Assembly: GCA_026125665.1 (NCBI GenBank)
Contig: JAHCKS010000001.1
Location: 1-64,000, forward strand
Direction of reading: 5' to 3'
DNA length: 64,000 nt
Source of the DNA: Rubrivivax sp.
Lineage (GTDB): Bacteria; Pseudomonadota; Gammaproteobacteria; Burkholderiales; Burkholderiaceae_C
Both the position numbers and the translations under genes were made by a program. Position 1 is the stretch's first letter; every line of letters starts with the position of its first letter. Below are positions 57,050 through 64,000 of the stretch, piece by piece. A model generated the notes under the pieces. The model made no database searches. It saw nothing but the letters and a program-made list of their open reading frames with translations, and was not told the DNA's origin.

Positions 57050-58777
57050 TCATGCCGCTTCCGGCAGCGCCTCGGCACGCGCGGTGCTGCGGCGCACCGC
57101 GTCGGCGGCGGCGCGGAACGGTGCCAGGCCGAGCCGGCGCGCGGCGTGCACGAAGCGTTCGCCGGGGCGGCGCTCGCGCAGGTAGGTGTCGATCAGCGCC
57201 TCGACCACGTCGGGCACCTCGTCGGCGGCGAACGACGGGCCGATCACCTTGCCGGGCAGCGCGGCGCCGGCGATGGCGCTGCCATCGCTGCCGCCGAGCG
57301 TCACCTGGTACCACTCGGTGCCGTCCTTGTCGACGCCGAGGATGCCGATGTGGCCGCTGTGATGGTGGCCGCAGCTGTTCATGCAGCCGCTGATGTGCAG
57401 CGCGAGGTCGCCGATGTCGTGCTGGAGGTCGAGGTCCTCGAAGCGCTCCGTGAGGGCGGCGGCGATCGGGATCGAGCGCGCGTTGGCCAGCCCGCAGAGG
57501 TCGCCGCCCGGGCAGGCGATCATGTCGGTGACGAGGCCGATGTTCGGCGTGGCGAAGCCGGCCTCGCGCGCGGCGGTCCACAGCGTCGCCAGCTCGGCCT
57601 CGCGCACCCAGGGCAGCAGCAGGTTCTGCTCGTGCGTGACGCGCGCCTCGCCGGCGCTGAAGCGCTCGGCCAGCGCCGCGGCGGCCTCGAGCTGCGCGGC
57701 GGTGACGTCGCCCGGCGGCTGGCCGGCGCGCTTCAGCGACAACGTCACCGCGCGGTGGCCGGGCAGGCGGTGCGCGTGCACGTTGCGCTCGAGCCAGCGG
57801 CGGAAGGCCGGCGGATGGTCGGTGGTGCCGGCGCCGCCGTTGGCATGCTCGCGCGTCGGCGCCGCGGGCACCGGGTCGGCAAAGCAGGCGGCGACACGCG
57901 CCAGCTCGCTGTCGGGAATCAGCGGCGTCGCCGGGTCGGCCAGCAGCGCCGCGAACTCCTCGTGCACGGCGCGCACGAAAGCTTCGCCCTCGGCCTTGAC
58001 GAGGATCTTGATGCGTGCCTTGTAGGCGTTGTCGCGGCGGCCGGCGAGGTTGTAGACGCGCACGATGGCCTCGATGAAGGCGAGGATCTGCGCCCATGGC
58101 ACGAAGTCGGCGACAGGCGTGCCGATGACTGGCGTGCGCCCCATGCCGCCGCCGACGAGCACGCGGAAGCCGACGGCGCCGTCGGCGTTCTTCACCAGCG
58201 CCAGGCCGATGTCGTGCCAGCCGATGGCGGCGCGGTCCTCGCTCGCTCCGGTGACGGCGATCTTGAACTTGCGCGGCAGGAAGGCGAACTCCGGATGCAG
58301 CGTGCTCCACTGACGCAGGATCTCGCAGTACGGGCGCGGGTCGACGATCTCGTCGGGCGCGATGCCGGCCAGCGCGTCGGTGGTGATGTTGCGGATGCAG
58401 TTGCCGCTGGTCTGGATGCCGTGCAGGTCGGCTTCGGCGAGCAGGTCCATCACGTCGGCGCTGCGCGCCAGCGGGATCCAGTTGAACTGGATGTTCTGCC
58501 GGGTCGAGAAGTGGCCGAAGCCGCCGCGCGGGTCGGCGCCGTCGAAGTCGCGCGCCACGCGCGCCAGCGTGCGCAGCTGGCGCGCCGAGACCTCGCCGTA
58601 CGGGATGGCGACGCGCAGCATCGGCGCGTGGCGCTGCACGTACCACCCGTTCTGCAGGCGCAGCGGGCGGAAGAGCTCGTCGGGCAGCTCGCCGGCCAGG
58701 TGCCGCCCGAGCTGGTCGCGGTACTGCGCGGCGCGCTGCCGCACTTGCTGGCGGTCGAAGAGGGTGTAGCGGTACAT
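57050..58777 (-). CDS. cysI: Nitrite/sulfite reductase, siroheme hemoprotein (CysI-like)
   Basis: A 575-residue siroheme/[4Fe-4S] reductase with two ferredoxin-like and two catalytic repeats: GHFSTRQNIQFNWIPL, RNITTDALAGIAPDEIVD, GGGMGRTPVIGTPVADFVPW, and the cluster ligands ACPGGDLCGLA and CMNSCGHHHSGHIGILG. It reduces sulfite to sulfide with six electrons. No CysJ flavoprotein is encoded in the window, so it probably takes electrons from ferredoxin or another donor, as in many Burkholderiales. It is the second gene of the operon, starting at ATG 58775-58777, 37 bp after the TauE gene. Confidence 0.92.
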   Translation of the reverse strand: MYRYTLFDRQQVRQRAAQYRDQLGRHLAGELPDELFRPLRLQNGWYVQRHAPMLRVAIPYGEVSARQLRTLARVARDFDGADPRGGFGHFSTRQNIQFNWIPLARSADVMDLLAEADLHGIQTSGNCIRNITTDALAGIAPDEIVDPRPYCEILRQWSTLHPEFAFLPRKFKIAVTGASEDRAAIGWHDIGLALVKNADGAVGFRVLVGGGMGRTPVIGTPVADFVPWAQILAFIEAIVRVYNLAGRRDNAYKARIKILVKAEGEAFVRAVHEEFAALLADPATPLIPDSELARVAACFADPVPAAPTREHANGGAGTTDHPPAFRRWLERNVHAHRLPGHRAVTLSLKRAGQPPGDVTAAQLEAAAALAERFSAGEARVTHEQNLLLPWVREAELATLWTAAREAGFATPNIGLVTDMIACPGGDLCGLANARSIPIAAALTERFEDLDLQHDIGDLALHISGCMNSCGHHHSGHIGILGVDKDGTEWYQVTLGGSDGSAIAGAALPGKVIGPSFAADEVPDVVEALIDTYLRERRPGERFVHAARRLGLAPFRAAADAVRRSTARAEALPEAA

Positions 58778-58814
58778 GAACGAGGGCTCCGTTGGGCCGG
58801 CGCGAGTGGCCCGT

Positions 58815-59582
58815 TCAGGCGAGGACCTTCAAGCCGGCAGCGGTGAGCGACAGGCACAGCGCCGAGCGCACCCAGACCTCGGGCAACGCGCGGGTCAGTC
58901 GGGCGCCGAGCCAGATGCCGGGCAGCGAGCCGACGAGCAGCGTGGCCAGCAAGGGCCAGTCGACGTGGCCGAGCGTCGCGTGGCCGATGCCGGCCACCAG
59001 CGTCAGCGGCACGGCATGCGCGATGTCCGTGCCGACGATGCGCTGCGGCTCGAAGCGCGGGTAGAGCAGCAGCAGCAGCGTCGCGCCGAGCGCGCCGGCG
59101 CCGATCGAGCTGAGCGACACCAGCACGCCGAGCACCACCCCCGCGGCGACGGTCAGGCGGTCGCGGCGGGCGGGCGGCAGCCAGCGCTCCAGGCGCCGGC
59201 CGAGGCGCGCCCAGGCCTGCCGGTACGCCACCGAGACGGCAGTGAGCAGCAGGGCCACGCCAAGCGCCAGCGTCAGCGCGTCGTTCCACGCCGGGCGGCT
59301 GCCGCTGGCATGCATCCAGCCGATCATCACGAGCGTCGCCGGCAGGCTGCCGGCAAGCAGCAGCAGCGTCACGCGCCGATCGACGTGCCCCAGCCGGTGG
59401 TGCGACCAGCTGCCGCCGGCCTTGGTGATCGCCGCGAACCACAGGTCGGTACCGATGGCGGTGGCCGGATGCAGCTTGAAGACGCCGATCAGCAGCGGCG
59501 TCATCAACGAGCCGCCGCCCACGCCGGTGAGACCGACGATGGCGCCGACGATGAAGCCGCTGAGGATGGCGAGGAGGTCCAA
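58815..59582 (-). CDS. TauE/SafE-family sulfite exporter (TSUP)
   Basis: A 255-residue membrane protein with about eight hydrophobic segments and two TauE repeats: GFIVGAIVGLTGVGGGSLMTPLLI with ATAIGTDLWFAAITK, and SSIGAGALGATLLLLLYP with IVGTDIAHAVPLTLVAGI. It opens the cys operon, so export of sulfite or another sulfur anion, or sulfate uptake, is likely. Its apparent start is TTG (59580-59582), because no in-frame ATG lies before the first membrane segment; a rare start codon would keep expression low. Confidence 0.83.
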   Translation of the reverse strand: MDLLAILSGFIVGAIVGLTGVGGGSLMTPLLIGVFKLHPATAIGTDLWFAAITKAGGSWSHHRLGHVDRRVTLLLLAGSLPATLVMIGWMHASGSRPAWNDALTLALGVALLLTAVSVAYRQAWARLGRRLERWLPPARRDRLTVAAGVVLGVLVSLSSIGAGALGATLLLLLYPRFEPQRIVGTDIAHAVPLTLVAGIGHATLGHVDWPLLATLLVGSLPGIWLGARLTRALPEVWVRSALCLSLTAAGLKVLA

Positions 59583-59725
59583 GGGAGCACCACGGGCGTG
59601 TTGGGTGACGTGCCGGGACTCTATGAAGCGGCCTTCATTTCGAGAACGAATTTGTCGTCGCTTGGATATGCCAAATGGATATGAGCGGTCGGAGCCGGCC
59701 TCCTCGGCACCCTAGAATCCCTCGG
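59583..59725. promoter_or_regulatory. Divergent promoter region of the cys operon and patatin gene
   Basis: The segment 59630-59695 is markedly AT-richer than its surroundings and contains two GGATATG copies (59661-59683). It must hold the promoter for the minus-strand sulfur operon, where a CysB-type activator would be expected to bind; no clear -35/-10 pair was assigned. TAGAAT at 59713-59718 lies 7 nt before the patatin ATG. Confidence 0.5.
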
Positions 59726-60721
59726 ATGCGAGAGCGCCCCAGCCGCCCAGTCGGCCGCCGATCGGTGCTGCTGGCAGCGCTGGCCGCTGCGCTGGCGGCT
59801 TGTCAGACGCCGCCGGCCGGCCCGGCCGCGCCACCTGCACCGCCCGCACCGCCCTCAGGGCCGGGTGCACCGCCGGCCACTGCGCCTGCGGGAACAGTGG
59901 CTGCCGCGGCGCCGGCCGTGGAGCCGCTGCCGCGGCCACAGCCGCGCCCACCGCGCATCGGCCTGGCGCTCGGCGGCGGCGCGGCGCGCGGTTTTGCCCA
60001 CATCGGCGTCATCCAGGTGCTCGAGGAGGCCGGCATCAAGCCCGACCTCGTCGTCGGCACGTCGGCCGGCAGCCTTGTAGCGGCGCTCTACGCCAGCGGA
60101 CGCAGCGGCCAGGACCTGGCGGCCACCGCGCTGACGATGGACGAGGGCGCGATCACCGACTGGGCCTTCCCGTGGCGGGGCGTCATCCGCGGCGAGGCGC
60201 TGGCGCGCTACGTGCGCGAGCAGACCGGCGGGCGGCTGATCGAGCAGATGAAGATGCCGCTCGGCATCGTCGCGACTGACCTGGACAGTGGCGCGCCGGT
60301 GCTGTTCGAGCGCGGCGACACCGGCGCGGCGGTGCGTGCGTCGAGCGCGGTGCCGGCCGTCTTCCAGCCGGTGCGCATCGGCGAGCGCGAGTACGTCGAC
60401 GGCGGGCTCGTCTCACCCGTGCCCGTGCGCTACGCCCGCCAGATGGGCGCCGAGATGGTGATCGCCATCGACATCTCGTCGCCGCCGGAGGGCAACCCGA
60501 CCAGCGATTCGTTCAAGCTGCTGATGCAGACGGTGGCGATCATGATGCGCAGCATCAACCGCTTCGAGCTGCGCGAAGCCGACATCGTGCTGCGCCCGAC
60601 CCTCGTGGGCGTGGCCAGCAGCGACTTCAACAGCCGCGTGCGCGCCATCCGAGCCGGGCGCGAGGTGGCCACGCAGATGCTTGCCGACGTGAAGGCGAAG
60701 ATCGCCGCGCTCAGCCGCTGA
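59726..60721 (+). CDS. Patatin-like phospholipase lipoprotein
   Basis: A 331-residue protein with a lipoprotein signal (LLAALAAALAACQTPP, lipobox LAAC), then ~60 residues of Pro/Ala-rich linker. The patatin domain has GGGAARGFAHIGVIQVL (oxyanion loop), catalytic Ser in VGTSAGSLVAAL and catalytic Asp in YVDGGLVSPVP. It is an acyl hydrolase anchored in the envelope, as in RssA-like outer-membrane patatins. TAGAAT 7 nt before the ATG suggests a very short leader. It is divergent from the cys operon but unrelated to it in function. The ATG at 59726 was chosen because it starts just before the basic end of the signal peptide. Confidence 0.88.
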   Translation: MRERPSRPVGRRSVLLAALAAALAACQTPPAGPAAPPAPPAPPSGPGAPPATAPAGTVAAAAPAVEPLPRPQPRPPRIGLALGGGAARGFAHIGVIQVLEEAGIKPDLVVGTSAGSLVAALYASGRSGQDLAATALTMDEGAITDWAFPWRGVIRGEALARYVREQTGGRLIEQMKMPLGIVATDLDSGAPVLFERGDTGAAVRASSAVPAVFQPVRIGEREYVDGGLVSPVPVRYARQMGAEMVIAIDISSPPEGNPTSDSFKLLMQTVAIMMRSINRFELREADIVLRPTLVGVASSDFNSRVRAIRAGREVATQMLADVKAKIAALSR

Positions 60722-60788
60722 CCGGGGCCGACCGGCTTGCCCCGGGCGCCGCAGGACCCGCAGCGCCCGCGCAAAGTGAAAAAGAAAA

Positions 60789-60810
60789 GGCCCGGTCCGA
60801 GGACCGGGCC
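60789..60810 (-). terminator. Rho-independent terminator, minus strand
   Basis: A perfect 10-bp hairpin GGCCCGGTCC-GA-GGACCGGGCC, followed on the minus strand by TTTTCTTTTTC. It lies 167 bp beyond the phasin stop and would end that transcript. On the plus strand no T-run follows, so it is not a patatin terminator. Confidence 0.85.
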
Positions 60811-60977
60811 TGCAATGGCACCGAAATACGGGATTTGCGAGTGCCGAGGAGACAACCTTCCACACGAGAGACGCGCGGCTTGCGGCCACGCGCCTTGCAT
60901 TGAGGGCGGGCGACCGGAAAAGTTCCGGCCCGCGCCCTGCCGTGCGATCAGCCGTCGCGCCCGAAGGCGCCCGGCGC

Positions 60978-61532
60978 TCAGGCAGCGCGCTTGGCCTTGG
61001 TCGCCGATTGCGTGGCGCGCACGGCCGTGGCGGTCATCGCCTGGAAGTTGGCTTCGGCCACTTCACCGGCCTGCTTGGCGGCCTTGTTGACCGTCTCGTA
61101 GGCGTTGTTGGCGGCGGCGACGGCCGACTTGACGAGTGCGACGGCGTTCTCGGTGCCCGCCGGCGCGTTCTTCACGGCGTTGTCGACGAGCGCCAGGACC
61201 TTCTTCTGGCCGTCGGCGATGGTCGACTCGGCGACGCGCGTCACCTCGGCGTTCGTACCGGCAACGATCTCGTAGACGTGGCGGCCGTAGGCGGCGGCCT
61301 TCTCGGCACCCGGCTGCACCAGGCTCGCCTGCAGGGCGAAGAACTCCTGCGGGTCCTTGATCGACAGCACGGCCTGGGCCGTCTCGGCGGCTTCGGCCAG
61401 CGAGGTCTTGGCGACCTGCAGGTTCAGCGCCACCAGCTTCTCGACGCCTTCGAAGGCCTTGTTGGACAGGCCGAAGAGGGTTTCGACGTTCGCCTTGTGG
61501 GCGGCCACCAGTTGTTCGGCGGTGTAGGTCAT
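60978..61532 (-). CDS. phaP: Phasin (polyhydroxyalkanoate granule protein)
   Basis: A 184-residue, almost wholly helical protein with a typical phasin start (MTYTAEQLVAAHKANVETLFGLSNKAFEGVEKLVALNLQ). The core is NKAAKQAGEVAEANFQAMTATAVRATQSATKAKRAA, with alternating hydrophobic faces. It coats polyhydroxybutyrate granules and sets granule number and size. AAGGAG precedes the ATG. A strong sigma-70-like promoter with flanking palindromes lies upstream, as expected for a PhaR-controlled phasin gene. No PHA synthase lies in the window. Confidence 0.93.
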   Translation of the reverse strand: MTYTAEQLVAAHKANVETLFGLSNKAFEGVEKLVALNLQVAKTSLAEAAETAQAVLSIKDPQEFFALQASLVQPGAEKAAAYGRHVYEIVAGTNAEVTRVAESTIADGQKKVLALVDNAVKNAPAGTENAVALVKSAVAAANNAYETVNKAAKQAGEVAEANFQAMTATAVRATQSATKAKRAA

Positions 61533-61619
61533 GAGGGGCTCCTTGCTTGAATCGTGAGGGGACGGGGATGGAAATCGGAACTACCCGCTGCAGCGCCGGC
61601 TCAGGCTCACCCGGGCTTC

Positions 61620-61636
61620 TTTGCTGCGCTGCAACA
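61620..61636. promoter_or_regulatory. PhaR-like palindrome downstream of the phasin -10
   Basis: TTTGCTGCGCTGCAACA: TGC and GCA-type half-sites. It resembles the second copy at 61680 and lies between the phasin -10 box and start codon, a position suited to repression. PhaR binding is inferred from the gene's identity and the TGC/GCA pattern. Confidence 0.45.
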
Positions 61637-61644
61637 TGGACGCC

Positions 61645-61672
61645 AGTATAGGGTTCGCCCAGGGCATTGCAA
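61645..61672 (-). promoter_or_regulatory. Sigma-70-like promoter of phaP
   Basis: On the minus strand TTGCAA (61667-61672) is followed after 16 bp by TATACT (61645-61650). It lies about 115 nt before the phasin ATG and stands out in GC-rich surroundings. Confidence 0.75.
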
Positions 61673-61679
61673 GCACTTT

Positions 61680-61696
61680 TTGCTGCGGCGCAACAA
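61680..61696. promoter_or_regulatory. PhaR-like palindrome upstream of the phasin -35
   Basis: TTGCTGCGGCGCAACAA: the outer 4 bp (TTGC.../...CAACAA) form an imperfect palindrome like the site at 61620. It abuts the phasin -35 and lies 27 bp before the TAGAAT box of the divergent gene at 61737, so it could affect both. Confidence 0.45.
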
Positions 61697-61736
61697 TCTA
61701 GGGGGCTCCGCCTAGCGGTTCCTAGAATCCGCCGCC

Positions 61737-62804
61737 GTGCTGGCCTTCCACTCGGACCACTTCGTGCTGCCGCTGCCGGCGGGGCACCCGTTCCCGATGG
61801 GCCGCTACCACCTGCTGCGCGAGGCGGTGCGGGAGAGCCTGCCCGGCGTGCGCCTGCGCGAGGCCGAATCCGCCACCGACGGCGAACTGGCGCTGGCGCA
61901 CGAGCCGGCCTGGATCGGCGCCGTGGCCGAAGGCACGACGAGCGCCGCCGACCAGCGCGAGATCGGCTTTCCATGGAGCGAGCGCATGGTGCAGCGCGCC
62001 CGCCGCTCGGTGGGCGCGACGATCCAGGCGGCACGCGCGGCACTCTTCGGAGCCGGCGCCGGAGGTCGCGCCGATGAACGGGCCGGCGACCCGGCCGGTG
62101 ATGGCGTGGCGGCCAACCTGGCGGGCGGCACGCACCACGCCTATGCCCACAAGGGTTCGGGCTACTGCGTCTTCAACGACGTGGCCGTGGCGGCGCGCCT
62201 GATGCAGGCCGAACACCACCGGCGGCAGATGGGTCGACGCGCCGCTGCGGCCCGCGGGCTGCGGGTGCTCGTCATCGACCTCGACGTGCACCAGGGCAAC
62301 GGTACCGCCGCCATCTTCCGCGACGACCCGAGCGTCTTCACGCTGTCGATGCACGGCGCACGCAACTTTCCCTTCAGGAAGGAGGCGAGCGACCTCGACG
62401 TCGAGTTGCCCGACGGCTGCACCGACGAGCCCTACCTGGCGGCGCTGGACCGGGCGCTGGCCGAGGCCTTCGGGCGCTGCGCCGCGCACCCACCGGGCCT
62501 GGCCTTCTATCTGGCCGGCGCCGACCCGCACGAACACGACCGGCTCGGCCGCCTGAAGCTCACCGCCGAGGGTTTGGCCGAGCGCGACCGGCGCGTCCTC
62601 GCAGCCCTCGCGACGCGCCACATTCCCATGGCGTTGACCATGGCCGGCGGCTACGGGCGCGACATCCGCACCACGGTGGCCGTGCAGCGGCGCACCATCG
62701 AGCTGGCCCACGCCTCCTGGCGCGAATGGCAGCGGCGCGCCGGCAACACCTCGGGGCCGGCGTCCGCGGCCGCGGCGATGCCGGTGGAACAATCACCGGC
62801 ATGA
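61737..62804 (+). CDS. Histone-deacetylase-family protein
   Basis: A 355-residue zinc hydrolase of the HDAC/acetoin-utilisation/AphA family. It has the His pair GGTHHAY, the zinc ligands in VIDLDVHQGNGTA and AGADPHEHDRLG, and the catalytic-Tyr-type GGY in MAGGYGRDI. Bacterial members deacetylate polyamines or lysines; the substrate here is unknown. It starts at GTG 61737 with TAGAAT 8 nt before it. Its stop overlaps the ATG of the hydroxyacid dehydrogenase (ATGA). It is divergent from phaP across 204 bp. An insertion around residues 110-120 (GAGAGGRADERAGDP) is unusual but leaves the active site intact. Confidence 0.88.
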   Translation: MLAFHSDHFVLPLPAGHPFPMGRYHLLREAVRESLPGVRLREAESATDGELALAHEPAWIGAVAEGTTSAADQREIGFPWSERMVQRARRSVGATIQAARAALFGAGAGGRADERAGDPAGDGVAANLAGGTHHAYAHKGSGYCVFNDVAVAARLMQAEHHRRQMGRRAAAARGLRVLVIDLDVHQGNGTAAIFRDDPSVFTLSMHGARNFPFRKEASDLDVELPDGCTDEPYLAALDRALAEAFGRCAAHPPGLAFYLAGADPHEHDRLGRLKLTAEGLAERDRRVLAALATRHIPMALTMAGGYGRDIRTTVAVQRRTIELAHASWREWQRRAGNTSGPASAAAAMPVEQSPA

Positions 62805-63844
62805 CCGGCCCGCACAGCAGCACCCACGCACCCCGATCCCCCAACCGGCCCGCGGTGCTCGTCGCCCGCGCCGTCTTCCCCGAAACGATCGAGCGCCTGC
62901 GCCGCCACTTCGAGGTCGAGGACAACCCGGCCGACCACATCTTCGACAAGGCGACACTCGCCGCGCACCTGGCCGGCAAGGCCGGCGCCTTCACCACCGG
63001 CAGCGAGCGCATCGACGCCGACGTGCTGGCGGAGAACCCGCAGCTGCGCGTCGTGGCCAACATGGCGGTCGGCTACAACAACATCGACGTCCCCGCCTGC
63101 ACGGCGCGCGGCGTGCTCGCCACCAACACGCCCGACGTGCTGACCGAGACCACGGCCGACTTCGGCTTCGCGCTGATGATGGCCGCGGCACGGCGCATGG
63201 CCGAGAGCGAACGGTTCTTGCGCCGCGGCGAGTGGACGCGCTGGGCCTACGACATGTTCACCGGCAGCGACGTGCACGGCGCCACGCTCGGCATCCTCGG
63301 CATGGGGCGCATCGGCCAGGCCATCGCGAGGCGCGGCGCGCTCGGCTTCGGCATGCGGGTCGTCTACCACAACCGCAGCCGCCTCGCGCCCGAGGTGGAG
63401 GCGTCGCTGCGCGCGCGCTACCTGGACAAGGCGACGCTGCTGCGCGAGGCCGACCACCTGGTGCTCGTGCTGCCGTACTCGGCCCAGAGCCACCATGCCA
63501 TCGGCGCGGCCGAGCTGGCGCTGATGAAGCCGACGGCGACGCTGACGAACGTGGCGCGCGGTGGCATCGTCGACGATGCGGCGCTCGCCGCGGCCCTGCG
63601 CGGCAAGCGCATCGCCGCCGCGGCACTCGACGTGTTCGAGGGCGAGCCGCAGGTGCACCCGGACCTGCTTGCCGTACCCAACGTCGTGCTGACGCCGCAC
63701 ATCGCCAGCGCCACCGTGCGCACGCGCCGTGCCATGGCCGACCTGGCCGCCGACAACCTGATCGCCGCGTTGACCGGCGAGCGACCGCCGACGCCGGTCA
63801 ACCCCGAGGTGCTGGCCGCCGGCGGCGTGCTGCCCCCCAGGTGA
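62801..63844 (+). CDS. D-2-hydroxyacid dehydrogenase (glyoxylate/hydroxypyruvate reductase-like)
   Basis: A 347-residue D-isomer-specific dehydrogenase: the cofactor motif GILGMGRIGQAIARR (~residue 165), catalytic Arg in LTNVARGGIVDDAAL, Glu in VFEGEPQVHP and His in TPHIASAT. The N-terminal GYNNIDVPACTARGV is typical of the glyoxylate reductase GyaR/GhrB branch. It reduces glyoxylate or hydroxypyruvate with NAD(P)H. Its ATG overlaps the deacetylase stop. AACAAT lies 7 nt before it, so it might also be read from its own promoter. The C-terminus runs on as PTPVNPEVLAAGG. Confidence 0.9.
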   Translation: MTGPHSSTHAPRSPNRPAVLVARAVFPETIERLRRHFEVEDNPADHIFDKATLAAHLAGKAGAFTTGSERIDADVLAENPQLRVVANMAVGYNNIDVPACTARGVLATNTPDVLTETTADFGFALMMAAARRMAESERFLRRGEWTRWAYDMFTGSDVHGATLGILGMGRIGQAIARRGALGFGMRVVYHNRSRLAPEVEASLRARYLDKATLLREADHLVLVLPYSAQSHHAIGAAELALMKPTATLTNVARGGIVDDAALAAALRGKRIAAAALDVFEGEPQVHPDLLAVPNVVLTPHIASATVRTRRAMADLAADNLIAALTGERPPTPVNPEVLAAGGVLPPR

Positions 63845-63920
63845 GGCGCACCACGGCACGCGTCGCGCAGCCCTCGCCGCGCGGCCGGCCGGGCGCAGGC
63901 CGCCTGACACAATGCCGCCC

Positions 63921-64000
63921 GTGCCGGAGTGGATCGTCGTCGTCGTTGCGCTGGCGCTGGCGCTGAACCTGGCCGGGTTGCTGTGGCTGGCGCTGCGCCC
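63921..64000 (+). CDS. N-terminus of an unidentified membrane-anchored protein (partial)
   Basis: A GTG at 63921, preceded by CACAAT 7 nt upstream, opens a frame reading MPEWIVVVVALALALNL, then AGLLWLALRP at the window edge. This is a single N-terminal transmembrane anchor. RmuC-type recombination proteins begin this way, but so do many others; the rest of the protein is outside the window. Confidence 0.45.
   Translation, partial: MPEWIVVVVALALALNLAGLLWLALR

Noticed and set aside
1-64000. Search for CRISPR arrays, insertion sequences, phage genes, toxin-antitoxin or restriction systems
   Set aside because: No regularly spaced direct repeats, transposase or integrase motifs, or defence-type gene clusters were recognised anywhere in the window.

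Overview
The window is very GC-rich (roughly 70-75 % by eye), gene-dense DNA from a betaproteobacterium. Order Burkholderiales, near the Rubrivivax/Ideonella/Leptothrix group, is the best guess. The reasons are codon use, a Tup tungstate transporter, a polyhydroxybutyrate phasin, a cys operon carrying DUF934 and TauE, many periplasmic-binding-protein transporters and a DadA-type dehydrogenase. The species assignment is inference. No insertion sequence, phage, CRISPR array or rRNA operon was seen. The only RNA gene is one tRNA-Asn.

Layout. 1-8.2 kb: the end of a Fis-type regulator; a tungstate ABC operon (tupB-tupC-tupA) with a ModE-like regulator; an unrecognised 146-aa protein convergent with a SARP/BTAD activator; a small Cys-motif protein; a DUF364 protein; a Crp/Fnr regulator. 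8.3-16.3 kb: a plus-strand run of acetoacetyl-CoA synthetase, two SDR enzymes, two glutathione S-transferases, an L-idonate-type dehydrogenase, a methyltransferase-like protein without its active-site Cys, and a VOC enzyme. 16.4-20.9 kb: an EamA exporter, a palindrome-rich dispersed repeat, an unknown lipoprotein pair and a BenE-type transporter.

20.9-38.6 kb is a sugar-uptake and oxidation block. It has three CUT2-class ABC transporters, aldose 1-epimerase, a XylB-like sugar dehydrogenase, an NAD-dependent epimerase, an SMP-30 lactonase, a Gfo/Idh/MocA oxidoreductase and a LacI-family regulator. Four copies of one 17-bp operator-like palindrome lie upstream of these units, and one of them lies at the LacI gene itself. 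This points to a single local regulon that imports aldoses and oxidises them through lactones.

38.7-48.7 kb: a carboxymuconolactone-decarboxylase-like gene behind a G12 promoter tract, a second copy of the dispersed repeat, a CoA transferase divergent from a FAD oxidoreductase, a kexin-like S8 protease with a basic tail, a class II aldolase, a DadA-like dehydrogenase, a DUF4010 membrane protein and tRNA-Asn with its terminator. 48.8-51.7 kb: a TonB-dependent receptor behind a TPP riboswitch, and a small exported protein built from two 27-residue repeats. 51.8-59.6 kb: ferredoxin reductase, ferredoxin FdxA, and the sulfate assimilation operon cysI-DUF934-cysH-cysD-cysN with a TauE exporter at its head. 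59.7-64 kb: a patatin lipoprotein, phasin with a clear promoter and flanking palindromes, a histone-deacetylase-family enzyme, a D-2-hydroxyacid dehydrogenase and the start of one more gene.

The most useful observations for follow-up are the dispersed ~280-bp repeat with 39-bp palindrome arms, the four shared LacI-type operators, the TPP riboswitch on the TonB receptor gene, two enzymes lacking catalytic residues (14334 and 11373), and a recurring -10-like hexamer 6-8 nt before start codons.
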